The notes under the pieces are model-generated. The model was not told the origin of the DNA and did not search any database. It worked only from the letters and a program-made list of their open reading frames with translations. A DNA stretch of 64,000 nucleotides from Cycas panzhihuaensis (lineage: Eukaryota; Cycadophyta). Below are positions 56,316 to 64,000 of this stretch, one piece after another. The stretch lies in the NCBI GenBank assembly GCA_023213395.1, contig CM041465.1:18290001-18354000 (forward strand), read 5' to 3'. Each line of letters starts with the position of its first letter. The first letter of the stretch is position 1. The position numbers and the translations under genes are program-made.

Positions 56316-57670
56316 TAGTGGTCAAAATACGTTGGGAAAGGGTAGTGTCTCACCTCGTAGGATGGTTAGCTCCTTGACTTGGATGACCACCTCCTCTATA
56401 GGAGCTCCATCAGCTATTGGACCACCCTCCTTAGCCTCTGGTATCACCTCTCATATCTCCTAGGCTGTCGAGGCCTCTCCCACATCCCCTCCTCTACCTG
56501 TTGTAGCTATCGCCACCTCTATTGTCACTACCATCACCACCACCACCATTGGAGCTCTACCTATTGCCCTCTCTCTTTGAGCTAGTGGCCTATCTTCTCT
56601 TGTAGCCCCTAAAGGACCTGCCTCTCCTCCTGGGGCTCTTAAGGGACCTTACTCTCCTCCCACAACTCCTGATGGTCTGGCCCCATTACCTCGATCGTCA
56701 CTTCCATCCTCACTTGGATCACCTCCTAACTCCCTTGCTGCATCATCACTATCCCAATGCACTCCTCTATATGAGTCCCCTGTATAGTCTGCCAAAGTAA
56801 GGAGTTCTAATGATGTCACCTCCATAGATCTCCTAACGTGTACCTGATTCTCAGTTTCCTTAAACCGAGTCTATTACCTATGCACCACAGGCACTCACTG
56901 AGATAGGACGAGGACCTCTAGGTGGTGCCATTGCCCCAAAGTGGTCAAAAAACTAATATTGTAGCAAGGTACAATATGAAAAAACACCTCTCCCTACCAC
57001 TTAGATAGTGTCTAGCTAAGCAACCATGTTTGCTGCTATTAAGGCGGCCCATTCCAACCTCTCTCCTGCCTCACATTACCTCATTATAGCCATCCATCTG
57101 CTTGGAATATCCCTATAGTTCTATTTCTAGAAAATCTAGAACAGAATACCTAGTGTGATGAGTTTCCTCACTCGAGGAATCCTAGACATAACCATAGTCT
57201 ACACTAACACCCCTTGTTGGTCCCATCTTCCCTGGCATGTGAAATAGGTGGTCACTATTGTGTGCATGGTATCTATGCTAGGTAATGTACCCAGCGATGC
57301 TAGCGCTCCTCTCACAGGTACCCCTAGTATCCTCTAGATATCTCCTAGTGTGATAGTAATATCTTATACCTAGGGGAGGTGGAAAACATGTCATCTACGA
57401 TCCCAATGGGAGACTATATCTACTAGGAGATGCTGATCTGACATATATTATGGTTTCTTGATGATTTTCAATATCCTGTAGCATCCTAATATCTTTCTAT
57501 CTCCCCACGACATCATCTTGATAAAACTCATCATAGCGATGCTGATGTTGTCACAATTGTCCACCGTGATAACAGCTTGCAAAATCATCAAGGAATTAGT
57601 CCATATACTACTCACACCATGCATAGCCACCCTTAGGATGCCCCTTGATCTTCTTAGCTGATCTAACCAT
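56316..57670 (-). pseudogene. Antisense PMD gene of E4, exon 1
   Basis: Read leftward from the ATG at 57670: MVRSAKKIKGHPKGGYAWCE, a basic N-terminus, then QLLDDF-like sequence, MSFIKMMSWGDRKILGCYRI, LLVDIVSHWDRR, the PMD core VFHLP.V.DITITLGDI (about 57330-57390), ALASLGTLPSIDTMHTIVTT, and the second PMD block with FFDHFGAMAPPRGPRPIS (about 56900-56960). The C-terminal tail is Gly/Pro/Ala-rich. A frame change between the basic N-terminus and MSFIKMM could mark a frameshift or another intron. This copy is the most useful for defining the gene. Confidence 0.78.
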
Positions 57671-58852
57671 CCTCTTGGGCTTTCTTCTTTCTTTTTTCTA
57701 CTTATCTGTCTCTAGCTCACATCAAACTTTGGGGTATTACAAAGTTTAACATGGGCCCCACTGAGATCTTTACATCCCTTCAACGACCCCACAACAAACA
57801 TTATAACACCATGATCTTTATTGCAAGGCCATTGTTTATACCCCATAAAAATGAGGGGGGGGGGGGGGGGAGGATGCCCAAAAACCCTATATTTTTGTCT
57901 AAGTGGGCTAAGGCCCAGCCCATTAGGACCAGGGCTACCTAATGCCCTGGTCCTCCCCCTCTCTGGGCCTTTTTTGAGCTCTAGAGGGTCCTAAATCATC
58001 CTTAATGGGCTAAAAGCAAGCCATAAAAAGCATAAAAAGTCATTAAATATAGATGACAAAATGAATGGGGTAGGGGATGATCCACTCACTAGATCCATCC
58101 TTGCCATTTCCTTCTCCTCATTTGGGTTGTATCCATTGTCTCCTCGCTCTAATCCTATGGTTAGATCTCTCACTATATACCTCTAAATTCAGGTAGGGGT
58201 CTGCTATGTGGAAGGAAGGGCTCCAAATTGATTGCGAGCCTATGAAAATGAATCTCATTTTTACCCTCCTTCCTTTGTATATGCAGGGGCCTTGAGAGGT
58301 ACTTTCTCCTTTTGTTCTGTCATGATAACTCTCGTGACTATTTCCCTAACCTCATTACCTTTGTCTTTTGGATCCATCCCCTGTTTTTCCTCTATGGCTT
58401 CTATTTTGAGCCATTTTGGCATATTTATGATGATCCCTTTAGTCTCCTACAGACCCTTTCTACCTTATTTTTCTTATCACTCCAAAACATACCCATATTT
58501 ATACTCTTTTGATTCATTCCATCATTTTGGACTTGTTTTTGCTACCCCTTAGAGCCTTTGGAGCTCCTAAAGGAAGTGCCCCCCCCTATTCTGGATCTCA
58601 CCTCTGTCCTTTTAACAACCTTTGGGGCCCTAGAGGGGACTTTTTTACCATCATTTCTTGCCTCTTCATTGGGATAATTTCCTCACCTCTGGGTAGCCTC
58701 TTTCTAGGACTCTCTTATCCTTTGTGACCTATATTCTTAGCCTTCTAAGTGATTTACAGCCCCGTTGTTATCTCACCTCCCTTCTCTCCACCTATTAACC
58801 TTGTTATCACTCTTTCCTCTTACCATTTGATAGAGATCCTTATTCCTTCACC
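57671..58852. other. Divergent intergenic region, E4
   Basis: It lies between the leftward PMD gene and the rightward RNase H. It contains the inverted-repeat cluster (57717-57830) and the G homopolymer at 57855-57870. Frame 58232-58552 is open and in frame with the RNase H but has stops later. Confidence 0.55.
57855..57870 (+). repeat. G16 homopolymer
   Basis: Sixteen consecutive G bases, preceded by GA. The equivalent site in E3 (44541-44553) has only short G runs. It may be a local expansion or a sequencing length error. Confidence 0.9.
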
Positions 58853-59287
58853 ATGGTATTGCTTATCTTCACTGATGGAGGAAGCTGTAGTAATCCAAGA
58901 CTTTCTGCTTGTGCGTAGATCCTCCATGACCCCTCTGAGTACGACTATATATGTTCCAAAATCTTTCTTCCTGAGGCCACCAATAGCGAAGCTAAATACA
59001 TAGTTGTTATTGAGGCCCTTATCAATGCACTCTGTTTCTACTATGGTCTCATTGCCCTTCTTTATGACTCTCAGATCATTGTGTCACATATTACATAGGT
59101 CTACCAGGTATGTTACCCACGTTTGAGAGCTCTCAATTTCACCGCTAGGTCCCTCCTATCTCATTTCTCTTACATAGACATCTAGCAAATTCTCTAAGAC
59201 CTAAACGTTGAGGTAGACTGCCTTAGTCATCGTATCCTCAATTGTTGTCTTCCTCTCCTTGATGATCCTCCTTTAGGAACCTATTGA
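58853..59287 (+). pseudogene. Archaeal-type RNase H, E4
   Basis: It starts MVLLIFTDGGSCSNPRLS with the first catalytic Asp kept, then EATNSEAKYIVVIEAL, IALLYDSQIIVSHIT (Asp kept), ARSLLSHFSYIDI and LNVEVDCLSHRIL (last Asp kept). Stops follow SACA, HIT and others. It runs on to a TGA at 59285-59287, past the LDDPP end seen in E1 and E3. Of the four copies this one and E1 keep the first Asp. Confidence 0.88.
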
Positions 59288-60983
59288 GTGGCCCAATCAC
59301 CCTATTTTCGGCCTCATCCTCATCCTTCATCTTACGACTCGTTCACACCTCCTAAAATTGGCCACTAGTGAGGTTAAAGTATGGTGACCACCAGGTTTGT
59401 TTTCTTTGCTTTGTCCTTTGTATCACCTATGGTATGAACCCCCTACTTTCTAACCTTCATATATACATATTTCTCATTCATATTATTTGGTTGATCATAT
59501 TCATGACTTTCACCACTATTTACCTTACATAGATGCGATGGGGGCATCCCCCCCATCCACCCTCTCATTCATTAGATTTTAGGCTGATGCATAGGCAACT
59601 CCTATGTCATCCCTCTCTTCTCCTTGTCCATATAGTTTTCCATGATACCTGCCACCACCCTTAGATGATGACACCGCTATACTTAAATGCATGATACTAA
59701 CCTTTATGTTGCTAGCATTCGTCCTTACATCATGCTTCTAAGCAACGAGTCTCTACTACCAAGGGGGTGGTGTTTCTCAGCTACCAGGAACAAACATGGA
59801 TGATTTGACCTAGGTAAGCATCTCTCTTATTATCTTTAGATTACTATGAGGTTGTTGATAGAGGCACATTGCATGTTGATTGGTTTATTGTATGATCGTT
59901 ATGCATTGCTTGCCTATTTATTCATGCTATATCTTAATACTTTAGCCTATGATGACTAGGGTTACATATCCCATGGCATCCTACGACTCTCTACAATGCC
60001 TCCACAATGTTTCCAAGCATATTTGGGCTCTTATAGCTCATCCCCCATCATTTCTTGGTGTGACATAACCCATAGCATATCTTGCCTAGGCTCAGTTGCA
60101 CCTTTATTTCACTGCTTCTCTTCTTTTAGAGTCTTTTTATCATATATCATGGTCCTCCTAGGTCCCAAGACTCCCTCATCACCTTGACATTGCATTGTTG
60201 CTCTCTTAGGGTCTAGGACCCCCCTCCTTGGAAGCCTCCTAAGCTTCCCCCTTATTATTCTGCCTTAGTTTTCAGTGCACCGTTGTAAACTTTATGGTAC
60301 CGCTGCAAACTTCGTGGTACTGTGAAGTTTGCCATAGTGCAATTGTTTAAAAATATTTTTTTTGTCTGGCCATAGCTAATTTCATATTAAATCAAAATTG
60401 CCACCTAGCATTGGGTTGTTTCCCACCCAGAGCAAACCCCAATCACCTGTTGAGTTAGGTTTGGGTTTAAAAATGTAAATTTTTCCTCATTTTCTATCTT
60501 CTTCCTCCTCATCTAAGAAAGTTTTAATAGAAAGTTCCTAACTGGCTATACCTACCTCCAACTCCTACTATCACCTCCTTCAGGATAGAAATATGAGTTA
60601 CAGGTCTATAACAGTGGCTTATAAGATAGATCCTTGTCAAAAGTATTCCACCAAGCCTCAAGAACCAGGTTTACTAAAGGTTATACTTCACTCTTATATC
60701 ATTGTAGGGCTATTCCATTAATTTTCCAAATGAAACCTCTCTCTTAGTTAGCAAACGAGGTAGATCTACCTCTGATCTACCCTTACCAGGTACCTACATG
60801 CCTATACATTCTTCTTCTTTCCTATAAACAATAGTCACTTGATTGTTTTCTTTAAGTTTTATGTGAATCCACTCTTACTTATTCATTATGGGAGGCAAAC
60901 CCTCCCCTTCCTTTGGGTCGTTCCTTTCCCCCCTTAAAGTTTTCCTTAAATCCATCCAAGGAGGTGGAAAGAAAAGTGATGAG
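59288..60983 (+). other. Non-coding region between RNase H and LTR, E4
   Basis: Homologous to 45954-47678. The inverted-repeat cluster at 60276-60340 (ACTTTATGGTACCGCTGC, ACTTCGTGGTACTGTGAAGTT) is well preserved. No coding signal is seen. Confidence 0.65.
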
Positions 60984-61011
60984 TAGAGAGAAAAAGGAGT
61001 TTTAGGCAGGG
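60984..61011 (+). other. Polypurine tract of E4 (probable)
   Basis: TAGAGAGAAAAAGGAGTTTT then AGGCAGGG precedes TTCCACACCC, close to the E3 tract. Confidence 0.6.
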
Positions 61012-62950
61012 TTCCACACCCTTATGTCATCTCCTCAAGGGGCATCCCTCTACTCCCCACTCATTTTCTTCTCCCTATACCTCTCTTGTTCACCTATAAA
61101 CTTTTGGGCTAAGGAATCTCATGGGTTGCAACATTAGCAGAACCTTGCTATGCCTACAACCAACCATCAAAAATCCCATAAAACTTGGTTTAGTAGCAAC
61201 TCTTTGGTTCCTCATATCCTTAGATCACCTTTTGCAAACCTTACAAAAGTTGCACATTGCAACTTTTGTAGCTCTTGCAACCTTTTTGCAACACTTTCTT
61301 TCATATGTAAAACTCACTATTTTCTTTGTCATTAGATGATCTTAGTTCTTTTTTAAGTTACTTGAATGCTTGGGAACTTAGAGACATTTTATTAGGAGGG
61401 TTAGCCATTCTGAGGCTACCCATTCTTCTCTCTTTTACCCCCTTTCCTATACTATTAGATTGTTGTGCATGCATGGTGAATTAAAATTGACGTTGCATAT
61501 TTGATTGTTCAAAATGTATTTGTTAAGGTTACTTTCTTTACTATTCTCTTTTGAAAAGGCATATATATTTGTACATACTTGTCACCCATGTGCAACTAGT
61601 GCCCCTTGGGAAAGGGAAAACCTTATGTTGTGTAGGTTTCATTTCCTTTGGATCAAAGAAAGGCTTCCATTACAGGTACATATGCTTCTTTTATGTTGTT
61701 ATTGTAATACTTCAAGGTTCTGATATAAGCACTTCATTCCTCTTTTATTTTGGCTCATTTGCATCTGAATATTAGGAACATAATGAAGGCTTGCCGGTAT
61801 CCTCCTCACCATTTTGCTCGTAATGAGGTACGCCAATTGGATGAACGTGGATCGTAGAAGGGACAAAGAGGCCTCTAGATCAACCATCAGTTTCCCAGGT
61901 GTGCCACTTCTATCCTATCCACTCGCTCCTCACTCTTCCCCATTTTTACCCCCAAAAGAAGCAAAAGAAAAGTTAAAGATCGAAAGGAAAAGATAGTCTG
62001 CATTACATTGCTTACTACTTGTCTTGCTTGGCTGCATAGGGGAAAGATCATTGCTTTGCATAAGTAGGATTTGCTTCCTGCTAGTTGCACTTTTGCTTTT
62101 TCCCACTTGCACTTGAACTACCGCTTCTGCTAGGGTTTGAGTGAGATAGGTTGCAAGTCTTTCTACTCACAACCTATCTTTCCTTGCATGTTGTTGGGTT
62201 GACTCACATTAGTTCTTGCACTCTTTTCATTTGCTTCCTGCTTACCTTTTCCTTCTTTGCTCATAAAAAGTAAGGAGAGGGAGGTTAGAATTTTTGAAAA
62301 GATAGAGTGTATAGTTTTGTTCACTTCCCTTTTTACTTGAAAATAAAATACAGATAATGATAACCCATATCCCTTATTGCCTCACCATATCAAGAAAATA
62401 AAGAAACAAAATACCTTGATTTGTCTCCTATACCTAGCTCCTGCCTTAGGTGTAGGCACCTTAGGGGCACCACCCCTTAAGGTCTTCTTTTTCTTTTTAG
62501 CAAAGCCTCTCTTTGCTTTACCTTCAGCTTGAAATTGGCCTTTTAACCCAACTTCTCCTTCATCACCCAAATCACTAGCCAGCTATTGCTTATGTGTAAG
62601 TTTTTTTTTTTTCCCTTTTGGTTAGGACGTACTCCACCCATTCTCTCTTCATAGGAGGGGTGTGTCTCACCTTCATCCCCCTTCCTAGGGCACCTAGGAT
62701 AGGAGGGTATTTTTTGAGGTTACTCAGCAAACTTAGGAAATCCCTCTCTTTCCCATACCAAATCAGGAAGGTGCTTACCCTAAAGGGGAGTTTATATGCC
62801 ATTTGTGGGTCCTCGAACCCACATTTTGATACACGGACACCTTTTATGGGTGATCATTTCCCTTATCCCTATAGATCATTTAGCCATGAAATTAATAATT
62901 GTATTAGCTTGATCTTATCGAATCTAGTAACCCTAAGAGGTGTAATTCCA
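61012..62950 (+). repeat. LTR shared by E4 and E5
   Basis: About 1.94 kb, aligned with 47706-49631. It ends AATTCCA, a canonical CA end, one base before the PBS. The 5' boundary is approximate. Confidence 0.8.
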
Positions 62951-62951
62951 C

Positions 62952-62969
62952 TAGCGACCATATTGAGGA
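62952..62969 (+). promoter_or_regulatory. E5 primer-binding site, mutated
   Basis: TAGCGACCATATTGAGGA differs from the E1 site at four positions, all transitions. Confidence 0.8.
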
Positions 62970-63201
62970 CTTGTCAGTAAGGGATCCATCCTTTTCCCTT
63001 TTCTATTGGTGCTACTTCTCTTTTGGTAGCACTCTTTGATTTGTTGGACAGCCCCCAATGCTTGTCACTTTATCATCTCTCTTTCTTCCAAATCAAGGAA
63101 AGACTTATATATGACGGTTCTCTCATCATTTACAAGGTCGACCTCCTTCCTTGGAAGAATCTCCTAATCATCCCCTTCCATTATCAAATTTTGAATCAAC
63201 C

Positions 63202-64000
63202 ATGGAGTGATTTCCTTTAGGTTGGGCATACCATGCCTATGTTTCCAAATCCCATCAACCATCTAATTCCTTCTAGGGCCCCACCTAATAGGGTGAGGAC
63301 CCTATCTTCTACCTGGGTGACCAAGAGCACCCACAAGTCCATCACCTTTCCACTCACGAAGTGGAAGCATCTTCTCCCTTGGGATATCACCACCCTGGTG
63401 GTGATGCCCATGAGGACCACCCCATGGGGTTCACTTCATAGAAGGATCCTTCAACCTCATATGAGCATACAAATACCCCTCCCAAGTGCTTAACCAGTGC
63501 TTCCAAGTGGTTAGCCTCCAATCACATCGCAAGTGGTTGGATAGTATCTTACGAACCATAGCGCTCCCCTCCTACACATCTTTGCCTTCACATTCATCCT
63601 ATTTGATTCCCCTACCCACAATGGGGACATCCCTTGTTGTGTCTTCTTCATCTTCTTATAACCCACATTCTTTAGGGGCCACCTAAGGCATATCCACTTC
63701 CTAACTTGGGTTAAGTATTCCTTTGTCTAGCTAAGTAAATATCCCCCAACTGACTGTAGTCCATCTACCTCCCATTAGATCTAGGGGACCTACATATCCC
63801 CTTATGTTTGGCCATGTGGGATAAATCCCCGTGCACTCCCTCACTCAACCTAGGGATTCCTCCCTCTATGTGCCCCTGAGATATACTTCCTAACCATGGG
63901 GCCATGCTAAGGGGAACCCTCTCCCTATTTATGGGGTATACCCCCTACATCCATATGGCATTGAACCACCTACAGGTGGCCCATATGACCAAAATCTAGT
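63202..64000 (+). pseudogene. gag N-terminal part, E5
   Basis: The ATG at 63202 is followed by a stop two codons later (GAG TGA where E1 has GAG GGA). Then come WAYHAYVSKSHQP, EDPIFYLGDQ and HVHSTYE-like sequence as in E1 and E4, a CFQVVSLQSHRKWLDSIL stretch (63500-63553), and the Ser/Pro-rich middle. It matches 49842-50640 closely. The capsid domain lies beyond the window. Confidence 0.85.

Larger units (their letters stand above)
49632..61011 (+). mobile_element. E4: rightward Tat-like element with integrase
   Basis: E4 is the most complete internal region in the window: gag, conserved segment, protease, linker, integrase, antisense PMD gene, RNase H, purine tract. Reverse transcriptase and the pol RNase H are deleted near 53840-53850, joining the pre-RT linker to the end of the integrase zinc finger. 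The PBS is also lost. Together with both LTRs it is about 15.2 kb. Confidence 0.85.
62951..64000 (+). mobile_element. E5: start of next tandem copy
   Basis: E5 follows the E4 LTR directly, with PBS and leader, then gag. The window ends inside gag, so the rest is unseen. Confidence 0.8.

Noticed and set aside
62382-62570. Basic frame with a KKKKK run resembling a ribosomal or nuclear protein
   Set aside because: It lies inside the E4/E5 LTR, antisense to a pyrimidine-rich stretch, and is not open in the E3/E4 LTR.
1-64000. tRNA, rRNA, CRISPR or bacterial mobile elements
   Set aside because: No cloverleaf with conserved boxes, no rRNA core sequences and no spaced short direct repeats were seen; tRNA-like strings are primer-binding sites.

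Overview
The window looks like repetitive, non-genic DNA from a plant with a large genome. It is almost entirely decayed LTR retrotransposons, inserted inside one another or arranged in tandem, and I find no intact host gene, rRNA, tRNA or CRISPR array. Plant origin is shown by a Tnt1/Tork-like Ty1-copia element, a chromodomain-bearing Ty3-gypsy element (chromovirus), giant Tat/Ogre-like Ty3-gypsy elements with an extra RNase H, and a plant mobile domain (PMD) gene. LTR pairs differ at roughly 10% or more of sites, mostly transitions, and in-frame stops sit mainly at expected Gln and Arg codons. This fits old, methylated DNA kept in a slowly purged genome such as a gymnosperm or large-genome monocot; the species cannot be named from sequence alone.

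Layout. (E0) 1-6762: leftward gag-bearing elements. Two primer-binding sites (1490-1506, 6448-6465) have gag to their left and the same LTR-like DNA to their right. (E1) 6763-31445: a leftward Tat-like element whose end cuts the E0 LTR at 6763. E1 contains a complete Ty1-copia element (12479-17814) and a complete chromovirus (22012-28518, perfect 5-bp target duplication CTATT). (E2) 31446-42363: a second leftward Tat-like element that starts inside the E1 5' LTR. At 42364 E2 meets (E3), a rightward element, head to head, with the 5' parts of both missing. E3 (42364-49631), E4 (to 62950) and the start of E5 (to 64000) follow head to tail with a period near 13.3 kb, one LTR between neighbours.

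The Tat-like family has the order: LTR, PBS of the type TGGCGACTATACTGGGG, gag, an unrecognised conserved segment, retropepsin, (integrase only in E4), an antisense two-exon PMD gene, a divergent intergenic region with short inverted repeats, an archaeal-type RNase H, polypurine tract, LTR. No copy here has a reverse transcriptase, so the copies look non-autonomous. The antisense PMD gene has a short spliceosomal intron at the same place in all four copies. This retroelement carrying a spliced, oppositely oriented cargo gene divergent from an RNase H is the most interesting system in the window.

All coding regions are pseudogenes with stops and frameshifts; coordinates of degraded domains are approximate unless stated as exact.
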